Shown piece after piece: positions 55,350 through 64,000 of a stretch of DNA of 64,000 bases. Positions within the stretch are counted from its first letter, which is position 1, and the number at the start of each line of letters is the position of its first letter. Both the position numbers and the translations under genes were made by a program. The notes beneath the pieces are model-generated. The model did no database searches. It was not told the origin of the DNA and saw only the letters and a list, made by a program, of their open reading frames with translations. This DNA is from Ovis canadensis (Eukaryota; Chordata; Mammalia; Artiodactyla; Bovidae): assembly GCF_042477335.2 (NCBI RefSeq), contig NC_091247.1, forward strand, positions 223,658,001 to 223,722,000, written 5' to 3'.

Positions 55350-57273
55350 CGCTGGGGGCCAGCGTGAGGAACTCCGCCCATGGCAAAGGTCATGAGAAAG
55401 GAGGCTTGGCAAAGGCGTGATCAAGCCTCAGGAAACCCCCTGTTCCCGCGCATCTACCCTCAAAACCAGAGTCTATCCACATTACTGTTTCGTCTCTCGC
55501 CTACACCTCTGACTTTACGGAGGGCTGACCCCCATTACCTCTCTCGGAGAAGGAGTAAACGTGCAGCCCCAAGTCAATAAAAATTCCTGGGCGTGACAAG
55601 AGTGTTTCAGCTTACGAACTCCTCTGAAGGTTATCTAGCCCGCCTGTATAGGTTCATCTGGCCACATGTGATTGTTTACAGCCTCCCAACCTGAGAGGCA
55701 CGAGATGTTTTAGACTTACTAAAGGCAAATTCTTTTGGGAAGATAGAAATTATTAGTATAGTGGGTTGGTTAGGAATTATATTGGTGAAGGGTCTTTTCA
55801 TTTGTTGTGCCAATAATTACTGCTAATTCCCTGCCCTGGGTGTGACAAGGGTGTCTCAGGTCAAACCTCTCTGCTGGCAAACTAGCTTGTGTGACAGGAT
55901 TATCCATACTCCTGCCACTACACACATGATTGTTTACTACCTCTCAACCATAAACAGCACAGAGAGTTTTGGAGTATTTTGAGAGTCTTAATTAGCATAG
56001 GGCTTTTCCATTGTTGAGTCAATGATTGCCGCCAGGCCTCCATATCCTTAGGTACTTGGGAATATATTAATCAATGTATTTGGAATATAGAAAAAGAAAT
56101 ATAGTAGTTTTTAAGGTTAGCAATACTAGACTTTTTGAGTTAATGAATTTTCTCTTTTGTAATAGATCACTGTACTTTGTTATAAATCACTGTGTCCTTG
56201 CTATGTAAAAATGTAACTTTATCACTATCATAAGACTAAACAGATCTTAAGGGGAACATTGGTGAAAGGATTTTCATTTGTTGGGCTGATATTTGCTGCT
56301 AAATCTCCATATTCCCTGCCCTTATAATGAATATAACTAACATATAGGAGAAATAAGTATTAACCTTTAAGATTAATCATGTTAACCTTGGATTAAATAA
56401 ATTCCTTTCTCGATTGTAACTCGCTACACCCTCACCCTATAGGAATGCAACTTTATTTGGAGGGTGGTGCCTGGTTTAAGAAAAAACACCGTTGGAAAAA
56501 ATAAGTTTTTTGGTTATCAGAAAGAAAGGGTCGTAAAATGTCAGCAGGTCTTATGGCCAGAAGATGATGTAAAACCCCTAAGACCTTTTTTTATGTAAAG
56601 CACCTGATTTTGATAAAAATTAGGACTGCTGACCCCCGCGTGACTCTGTATTCATCCCTATGTGTAACAAAAGGTATATAAGCAAACCCTAAAATAAAGA
56701 AATCGGATCAGTTTCCAGAAAGACTGACTCCCCCATGTCATTCTTTCTTGCTCCCTGTTTTTCTGGCTGAATTCCCATCTGGAACGTGGGTGCTCACCAT
56801 GTCTACTTACTTGTCCCGGCTTTCAAGCCCACGCGAGAAGGAGCCCAAGGAGGGGCACCTTCCGATATTCAAGTGGCACCGGTGGCCCAATGTAGATGGT
56901 GCAAATTCCTTGTCTTGGAATTTTTTTGGTATCCCACGTAAACCAAGTTATTCAGCCTCCTTTTCTCTCCTACTATTTTTTGGCTGAATTCCCATCTGTG
57001 CATGAGTACCCACCAAGCCTACTAATTTTGCCTGGGCTTCTAAGATCGGACCCGGGGGGCCTCACTGCCTCCTCTCCTTCAGGAGAACGGGGAGACACCT
57101 GCAGCCTACGTAGGTGGTGATTGGTATTCCATGTAAACCAAGTTATTCAGCCTCTTTTTCTCTGCTAATTTTCTAATCCCTCTCTATCTGTAATTAAATA
57201 AGTTATTTCCAAGGACACCGACTCCGTCCCCACCTTCGAATCACCCTGGATCCACCGGGGCTGGAGCCCGGCA
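55350..57273 (+). mobile_element. Solo LTR, same family as 50612-52248, with tandem units
   Basis: 1,924 bp, closely matching the first LTR along most of its length and flanked by the exact 6-bp duplication GTTGTT (55344-55349 and 57274-57279). It begins CGCTGGGGG where the other begins TGCCGGGGG. Near its 3' end it carries two tandem units, each starting 'tggctgaattcccatctg' (56764 and 56981) and each containing 'aaccaagttattcagcctcc' or a near variant. The other LTR has one shortened unit. Confidence 0.88.
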
Positions 57274-57279
57274 GTTGTT

Positions 57280-57585
57280 GTTGCTTATTCGTTAAGTCAT
57301 GTCTGACTCTTTGCAACCCCCTTGGACTGCAACACACCAGGATCTCCGGTCCTTCACCGTCTCCCAGAGTTTGCTCAGATTCAGGTCCATTGAGTCGGTG
57401 ATGCCATCTAACCATCTCATCCTCTGCTGCCTCCTTCTCCTTCTGCCTTCAGTCTTTCCCAGCATCAGGGTCTTTTCCAGCGAGTTGGCTCTTTATGTCA
57501 GGCGGCCAAAGTATTGGAGCTTTAGCACCAGTCCATCCAACAAATATTCAGGGTTGACTTTCTTTAGGATTGACTGGTTTTAGTT
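57280..57585 (-). mobile_element. BovB 3' end fragment
   Basis: 'ttgttgcttattcgttaagt' through 'atgccatctaaccatctcat' to 'aggattgactggttttag'. The solo LTR integrated at its left edge. Confidence 0.88.
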
Positions 57586-58023
57586 GGTCATGCCTAAATT
57601 CAGTTATGAACCAAGTTCTCATTTGGCAGAATTTACTACCTACTTACATAGGTGGGGAAAGGGCATGAAGTTCGTGAGTAGGAGTGGAATCATGGCAATC
57701 TGTAGACACTACCTGCTGGACCTAGAATCTGCCACAGAGACAAATACAAAGACCCAAAGCTGAGGGAAAAGTCTCAATTATGATAACAATACATGCATAC
57801 ACATTTAATATATCAAGTCCCTTAGCTGGTGACATGATACTGTATTCTAGCCCTTTTCTATCTCTGCATGGCTTCAGGTTCTCCTGCTCTGATACTCTCC
57901 TACTTTGCTCATATCAGCATTCGCACACATTGTCTGAATAATCTCTCTCACAAAGATGCTGGTAACTAAAGTCTCATTAGAGGACTTCCTTGGTGGTCCA
58001 GTGGTTAAGAATCTGCCTGCCAG

Positions 58024-58566
58024 ATGAATGGATAAGAAAGTAGTGGTACATACGCATAATGGAATATTACTCAGCTATTAAAAAGAGCACATTTGAATCA
58101 GTTCTAATGAGATGGATGAAACTGGAGCCTATTATACAGAGTGAAGGAAGTCAGAAAGAAAAATGCCAATACAGTATATTAATGCATATATATGGAATTT
58201 AGAAAGATGGCAGTGATGGCCCTGTACGCGAGGCAGAAAAAGAGACTCAGATATAAAGAACAGACTTTTGGATTCTGTGGGGGAAGGCGAGGGTGGGATG
58301 ATTTGAGAAAGTAGCATTGAAACATGTATATCACCATATGAGAAACAGATGACCCGTCCAAGTTTGATGCACGAAACAGGGCATTTAAAGCCGGTGCACT
58401 GGGACAACCCAGAGGGTTGAGACGCGGAGGGAGGTGGCTGGGGAGTTTGGGATGGGGGGTCACATGTACACCCGTGGCTGATTCATGTCAGTGTATGGCA
58501 AAAAAAACCCCACTGCAATACTGTAATTAGCCTCCAATTTAAATAAATATATAAATTTTTTAAAAA
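58024..58566 (+). mobile_element. L1 LINE 3' end with 17-bp target duplication
   Basis: 5'-truncated L1 of about 540 bp: 'taatggaatattactcagct', 'tgatgcacgaaacagggcat', and an A-rich tail. It is flanked by AAGAATCTGCCTGCCAG (58007-58023) and the same word with one change (58567-58583). Confidence 0.92.
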
Positions 58567-58741
58567 AAGAATCTCCCTGCCAGTGTAGAGAACATGGGTT
58601 CAATCTGTGGTCCAGGAAGATCCCACATGCCTCAGGGCAACCAATCCCATGTGCCACAATTACTGAAGCCCATAAGCCTCAGAGCCCGCGCTCTGCAACA
58701 CGAGAAGCCATTGCAAGGAGCCCAGGCAGCACAGCTAGAGA

Positions 58742-58846
58742 GTGGTCCCTCCTCGTGCACGCCTAGCCCGCGGGAAGTGGTCCCTCCTCGTGCCTGCGGA
58801 GCCCACGGGAAGTGGTCCCTCTTCGTGCACGCGTAGCCCGCGGGAA
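58742..58846 (+). repeat. 35-bp minisatellite, three units
   Basis: Units at 58742-58776, 58777-58811 and 58812-58846, each starting 'gtggtccctc' and ending 'gggaa', with several CpGs and small differences between units. Confidence 0.92.
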
Positions 58847-58875
58847 GCAACGAAGACCCAGCAGTCCAAAAACAT

Positions 58876-59818
58876 TCATTAGAGTATGTTAGATGGATAT
58901 GCTTCTATGTTATGCTATTTCCGGCACTTATCTGTATCTAAAATCCTCTACTGGCTTGTACTCTCATGCCTCCCTCCATCCCAACACAAGTCCCACAAGG
59001 ACAAGGGCCTTGTCTATTCTCCTCACAGTGTATCCCCGTTGCTTAGCAGAGAGCTGGCAGGTGGCACGTGCTCAAACATTCTTTGTTGACTTCTTGATTG
59101 ACAGCGTACCTTTGGCACAAGACAACAATACTTATTAAGCACCATTATTATTAAGTCTTCGCTTAGGTACTAGAGACACAAAGATGAAAACTGCTCCAGG
59201 ACTTGGAGCAACAGATGAACAATAACATGCGGTAAGGGTGAGGCCAGCATTCTTGTTTTAATTCCACAGTATTCTCTCTGAGCTTATGCATTTACTCTGC
59301 GGCTCCCTTCTGTCTGTACACATCTCGAACTTCATTCAGCTCAGACTAAGGAGTACATGTATCATGTTTAGTGTGGGGAAACTACCAAGACACTAACCTT
59401 TGGGGCAGCCATATGTTAATTCTGTCAAAATACACATTATCCCAGGGATTGCGACTTTAGGCACTCTAACGAACCTAAATTCTACACTATACCCCACCTC
59501 TCCCTCAATACATATACTCAGTGGACAAATCACACTTGGGACACAGTGATGGTGGTGAGGATTTTGAGCCCTTAATCTATCCATGGAGGTAGGTAAGTCA
59601 ACAGAGAAATATAACTTAATGCAGAAGTTACTTGATAGAGCTCTAGCCCGGGTTCTCTGTTCCACAAATACCAAAGTAAAAAAAGCACACAGAGACCTTT
59701 GTGTTAGAGACAAAGCTTGACATTCAAATGATGAGCCTGTTCTTTTTTAACACAGGTATTATTGCATAAATCATACCTTAGGGAAAGATGCTGGGATTCA
59801 TAAGACTTGAAAGCCTTA
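58876..59818. other. Intergenic, unassigned
   Basis: No gene or recent repeat recognised. Confidence 0.4.
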
Positions 59819-59945
59819 GTGAAAGTGTTAGCTGTTCAGCTGTGTCTGACTCTGTGACCCCATGGACTGTAGCCCACCAGTCTCCTCTGTCCATGGGATT
59901 CTCCAGGCAAGAATACTGGAGTGGGTTACCATTTCCTTCTCCAAG
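59819..59945 (-). repeat. Bov-A monomer SINE
   Basis: 'gaaagtgttagctgttcagc' through 'ggttaccatttccttctcc'. Confidence 0.86.
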
Positions 59946-60724
59946 ATGCCAGATTGTTCTATAAACCGCAAAGCAATATATAAAGATCAATTATTATTCA
60001 TATCTGTATGCCCCAGTCTTTTCAAACATACTGAAAAGTATTTGTGAAATAAATATCTCAAATGTTCCTAGGGGATAGAGCTCTAGTTGGCTACATCTCA
60101 GAAGCCTCAATACTTTGAAAATATATTTCAAATTATATGGTAAGATGTACCTGTTAATATTAAAAAAAACACAATACTTCAGTAAAGATTTAAACTAATT
60201 TTTAAATTCATGGATTATCAGAATGCCTTTAATCTCTTTTCCCTCTGGCTCTGCCTTTTAATCATTTCCCTGCCTATCAGCAATTCTATCAGATGGTGAA
60301 CAGAAACAAGCGAATTACTCAGCTATGGATCAGTCCATTTTGCAAGTTTTTATTAGTGTCAATAGAGACCAATAAAGTGGTGGACGCTCCTGGACAAAAA
60401 CTGTCCATTGGTTCTCTGCCTTCAATTCCTATTGAGACTGAGAGCAGCCGGCTTTAATATCTGGCCAAGAGAAGATTATAAATTGTGGATGATGAATTAA
60501 AAGTTTAGGCATAGGCCTGGGGAAAGGGAAAAGTAAAAAAATAAAATTTCAGCAAATACTACTTACTCCATTCTTCACTTTCATAGATTAAAAAGGTTCT
60601 TCAAGGTAGTTCTCCACCAAGTTCAAGCCACAGGCCCTATGCTGATTGCTCATCACGCCTAAGAATGCTGTCATTTTTAGTTTAATTGGGAACAAATTTC
60701 TCTCGGCATTTCTGACAGCAGTGA
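59946..60724. other. AT-rich intergenic block
   Basis: Largely free of recent repeats between about 60180 and 60720. No gene recognised. Confidence 0.38.
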
Positions 60725-60985
60725 TTTATTTTTGTTTTATTTATTTATTTTTAATGGAAAGATAATTACAATATTGCATTGGTTTCTGGCATCAGTTCAG
60801 TTCAGTTCAGTTCAGTCACTCAGTCGTGTCCGACTCTTTGTGACCCCATGAATCGCAGCACGCCAGGCCTCCCTGTCCATCACCATCTCCCGGAGTTCAC
60901 TCAGACTCACGTCCATCGGGTCCGTGATGCCATCCAGCCATCTCATCCTCGGTCACATCAATGTGGATCAGCCACAGTGGCTGCA
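60725..60985 (-). mobile_element. L1 3' end interrupted by a BovB tail
   Basis: 'tttatttatttttaatggaa' and 'tattgcattggtttctggca' (reversed L1 tail) run to about 60793. A BovB 3' end of about 160 bp (tandem 'ttcag', 'cgcagcacgccaggcctccc') follows, then L1-like 'catcaatgtggatcagccac'. Confidence 0.7.
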
Positions 60986-61155
60986 GGGATTTATGATGAT
61001 GATAAAGGAGGCTGACTGCAATGCCCTCTGGTGGCATAAAGGTTTTCTATAGCTGCAGTTGTATAAAAAAACCCCAAACACAGCCATCTTCTATCAAACA
61101 GCTTACTAATAAAGTAAAAAGTCAATAAAAGATAACTAGTAAAATTCTTCTTGGA

Positions 61156-61418
61156 GAAGGCAATGGCAGCCCACTCCAGTACTCTTGCCTGGGAAATCCC
61201 ATGGATGGAGGAGCCTGGTGGGCTCCAGTCCATGGGGTTGCTAAGAGTCAGACAACACTGAGCAACTTCACTTATGCTTTTCACTTTCGTGCACTGGAGA
61301 AGGAAATGGGAGCCCGCTCCAGTGTTCTTGCCTGGAGAATCCCAGGGAAGGGGGAGCCTGGTGGGCTGCCATCTATGGGGTCACACAGAGTCGGACACGA
61401 CTGACGTGACTTAGCAGC
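61156..61418 (+). repeat. Bov-A2 SINE (dimer) with 15-bp target duplication
   Basis: Two Bov-A units joined by 'cacttatgcttttcactttc', flanked by AAAATTCTTCTTGGA at 61141-61155 and 61419-61433, a perfect duplication. Confidence 0.94.
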
Positions 61419-61649
61419 AAAATTCTTCTTGGACTTTCGTAATGATCATCATCTTAAAGCATTTCTACAGTGGCACTTGCCCAGAGTAACTCCATGTTCA
61501 CGGGTGATCCAGGGAATGATTCAAAGTAAGTCCCTGCCCTCTAGAATTTGCCCCCTAACAAAGACTTGGGAGCTGGGATACAGACTCGGAACCAAAGCTC
61601 AAAGGGAAAACACTGTGGAGAGTATGCCAGCTTTGGCACGTCTGTAGCA

Positions 61650-61728
61650 GCTTAAATAAGACAGTTTATGTAAAGCACCTAGTATAGCAACTGGAGCATG
61701 GTAGGTGCTCAATAAATTATTACGCATC
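61650..61728 (+). repeat. MIR 3' end fragment
   Basis: 'gtaaagcacctagtatagca' and 'catggtaggtgctcaataaa' are typical of the MIR/L2-age 3' end. Confidence 0.65.
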
Positions 61729-61873
61729 AGCATGTGCTGTTCAATGATCCCAGTCATCTGCCGGAAGAAATCTTATTTTCAGCAAATTGAAACTCCTGTA
61801 CAATTACTTCTGATACACCTAACTCTGAATTTCATAGGATTGTTACAAGAATTAAATGAAAAAGCATATAAAG

Positions 61874-62486
61874 CTTCAGTTCAGTTCAGTCGCTCAGTCA
61901 TATCCGACTCTTTGCAACCCCATGAATCGCAGCACACCAGGCCTCCCTGTCCATCACCAACTCCCGGAGTTCACTCAGACTCACGTCCATCGAGTCCGTG
62001 ATGCCATCTAGCCATCTCATCCTCTGTTGTCCCCTTCTCTTCCTGCCCCCAATCCCTCCCAGCATCAGAGTCTTTTCCAATGAGTCAACTCTTCGCATGA
62101 GGTGGCCAAAGTACTGGAGTTTCAGCTTTAGCATCATTTCTTCCAAAGAAATCCCAGGGCTGATCTTCTTCAGAATGGACTGGTTGGATCTCCTTGCAGT
62201 CCAAGGGACTCTCAAGAGTCTTCTCCAACACCACAGTTCAAAAACATCAATTCTTCAGTGCTCAGCCTTCTTCACAGTCCAACTCTCACATCCATACATG
62301 ACCACAGGAAAAACCATAGCCTTGACTAGACGGACCTTAGTCGGCAAAGTAATGTCTCTGCTTTTGAATATGCTATCTAGGTTGGTCGTAACTTTTCTTC
62401 CAAGAAGTAAGCGTCTTTTAATTTCATGGCTGCAGTCACCATCTGCAGTGATTTTGGAGCCCCAAAAAATAAAGTCTGACACTAGC
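61874..62486 (-). mobile_element. BovB 3' end fragment
   Basis: About 610 bp. The tandem 'ttcag' 3' end is at the left, and C-terminal RT-region sequence follows on the minus strand (frames at 61898-62215 and 62255-62482, separated by a frameshift). Confidence 0.93.
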
Positions 62487-62604
62487 CCCTGGCATACAAC
62501 TTTTCTTTCCCGTCACACCCAGAATGGAATTTCTCCTGCTGTTTGTCAAAGTAGAGGTGAAGAAAATGTTTCTTTTTCTTTTTAAGGAAGAGAGAATTTT
62601 ATTT

Positions 62605-62800
62605 TTAAAAAATATTTATTTATTTGGCTGTGCTGGGTCTTGGTTGCAGCGTGTGGACTTCTAGCTGTGGCATGTGAGAGCTTTAGCTGTGGCATGCAAA
62701 CTTAGTTGTGGTATATGGGATCTAGTTCCCTGATCAGGGTTCGAACCCAGGAACCCTGTGCTGGGAGCATGGAATCCTAGCCACCACTAGGGAAGTCCCA
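62605..62800 (-). repeat. CHR-type SINE, short form
   Basis: 'tatttggctgtgctgggtct' through 'agccaccactagggaagtcc'. Confidence 0.9.
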
Positions 62801-62924
62801 GAAAATGCTTGACAATGAACATAAAAAGAATAAACAGGATGAAGTTTTAATTTAATAATATAATTTGCAAGAGGCATACCTTTTTAACCCAGGAACTGGA
62901 TTCCCGGAAATTTTTTCTTAAAGA

Positions 62925-63370
62925 AGTAATCAGAAAATATAAAGGGAATCATATATAAACGATTTTATCACATTATTCATAAGAGCAAAAAATTGGAAAC
63001 AACCCAGAAGCCCATTAATAGGAGTCTAACTAGAGAATGGTACATTCATACAATGCAATTCTACATAACAAATTATGACATATTTATTGACAGCAAGTTA
63101 TATTTGAGATCAAAAAGTTACAAAGTTAGGCATAGTTTGATCTCATTTTAAAAATCCTACCTAAATATATCTGGGAATTTATGTATTTAAACAAGTCTGA
63201 AAATAGATATAGTGAAATATTAGCAGTGATTTCTGGACTATAGTAAGAGTATAGGAAGATATATATAAACACAGGCATACAGGAATATATCTTTACTCAC
63301 TTCATTCTTCTTTTCTGTATTTTCTGAAAAATTTTAATGACTGTGTGTTATTTTATATAACCAAAAAAAT
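62925..63370 (+). mobile_element. Ancient L1/HAL1-type 3' fragment
   Basis: 'aaaaattggaaacaacccag', 'agcccattaataggagtcta' and 'gaatggtacattcatacaat' follow the old L1/HAL1 3' region. AT-rich and decayed. Confidence 0.6.
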
Positions 63371-63617
63371 CTCCAAAACTAAAAGAAAAACTTTAAACCT
63401 CCAAGCAGTACAAGCCAGTGAAAGCTTACTGGATAGACTACCAGGGGGCTGGAATTTGTGTTTTTGACTCCCAATCCTTTGCTTTGCGAACTGAGCCAGA
63501 CCTGTGTCTCACTTCTCCACCTGCACAGTACAAAAGTAATTAATCCTTTCAATAGAGAGAATAAAGTGAGAATGAATGCATTAGAAAAAAAATCTGTAAA
63601 TGTCATACCTATAAACT

Positions 63618-63896
63618 GCTGCTGCTGCTGCTGCTAAGTCGCTTCAGTCGTGCCCAACTCTGTGCGACCCCATAGACAGCAGCCCACCAGGCTCCTCCAT
63701 CCCTGGGATCCTCCAGGCAAGAACACTGGAGTGGGGTGCCATTTCCTTCTCCAATGCATGAAAGTGAAAAGTGAAGGTTAAAGTGAAGTCGTGTCCAACT
63801 CTTAGTGACCCCATGGACTGCAGCCTACCAGGCTCCTCCATCCATGGGATTTTCCAGGCAAGAGTACTGGAGTGGGGTGCCATTGCCTTCTCCGAC
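63618..63896 (-). repeat. Bov-A2 SINE with (CTG)n
   Basis: Two Bov-A units joined by 'tgaaagtgaaaagtgaaggt', preceded by (CTG)n at about 63617-63634. ACCTATAAACT repeats at both ends (about 63607 and 63895). Confidence 0.93.
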
Positions 63897-63934
63897 CTAT
63901 AAACTAGCTGTAAGTTAAAAGAGGAATAGAAAGG

Positions 63935-64000
63935 ACTTTCTCAATTTTTTAAAAAAGATTTATTTATGGCTGTGCTGGGTCTTCGCTGCTGTGCGCGCAT
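63935..64000 (-). repeat. CHR-type SINE, cut by window end
   Basis: 'gatttatttatggctgtgct' then 'gggtcttcgctgctgtgcgc', tail side only. Confidence 0.75.

Larger units (their letters stand above)
57983..58875 (+). repeat. CHR-type SINE, long form, split by an L1
   Basis: The head is at 57983-58023 and the body resumes at 58567. It contains the 35-bp minisatellite at 58742-58846 and ends 'cgaagacccagcagtcc'. Confidence 0.88.

Noticed and set aside
50612-57273. The two related LTRs as the ends of one provirus
   Set aside because: Each has its own 6-bp target duplication (ACACTA and GTTGTT), and the DNA between them is BovB, CHR, Bov-tA and L1 sequence with no retroviral gag, pol or env. They are independent solo LTRs.

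Overview
This is mammalian nuclear DNA from a ruminant, almost certainly a bovid. The repeats show it: RTE-type BovB LINEs, Bov-A, Bov-A2 and Bov-tA SINEs (whose tails match the BovB 3' end), CHR-type tRNA-derived SINEs, L1 3' ends of the ruminant type, and two ERVK-type LTRs resembling the cattle BTLTR1 family. The species is not resolved from sequence alone. Cattle, buffalo, sheep or goat are all possible, with cattle-like elements favoured.

One protein-coding gene is supported: MCHR1, the melanin-concentrating hormone receptor 1, on the + strand. It has two coding exons, 9616-9697 and 10920-11899, separated by a 1.2 kb phase-1 intron. Together they encode an intact 353-residue class A GPCR. 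The start lies in a CpG-rich block, and a 57-codon upstream ORF ends 19 bases before the receptor ATG. In human, MCHR1 lies between MRTFA and SLC25A17 (from memory). No exon of either neighbour was recognised, so the rest looks intergenic.

Layout: 1-9 kb is intergenic, with a 5'-truncated BovB, several SINEs and the left arm of an inverted duplication. 9.3-12.8 kb is MCHR1. 13-26 kb holds ancient MaLR-type LTRs, SINEs, an ERV LTR and the right arm of the inverted duplication. 26.5 kb has a long hairpin-forming inverted repeat. 28.0-32.6 kb is a nested stack: a CHR SINE split by a near full-length BovB, which is itself split by an inverted BovB fragment and a Bov-A2. 34-36.3 kb holds two LTRs and another MaLR copy. 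37-49 kb is SINE, L1 and MIR territory. 49.7-53.1 kb is a second nest (CHR containing BovB containing a solo LTR). 55.35-57.27 kb is a second solo LTR. 58-64 kb holds an L1 inside a CHR SINE, a 35-bp minisatellite, BovB tails and more SINEs.

No CRISPR array, operon, rRNA or functional tRNA gene was seen. The tRNA-like sequences are SINE heads. The points most worth checking are the inverted repeat pair flanking MCHR1, the 34-bp perfect-stem hairpin in MIR-derived DNA, the MCHR1 upstream ORF, and the tandem-unit difference between the two solo LTRs. Repeat names and boundaries were read by eye and are approximate unless target-site duplications are quoted.
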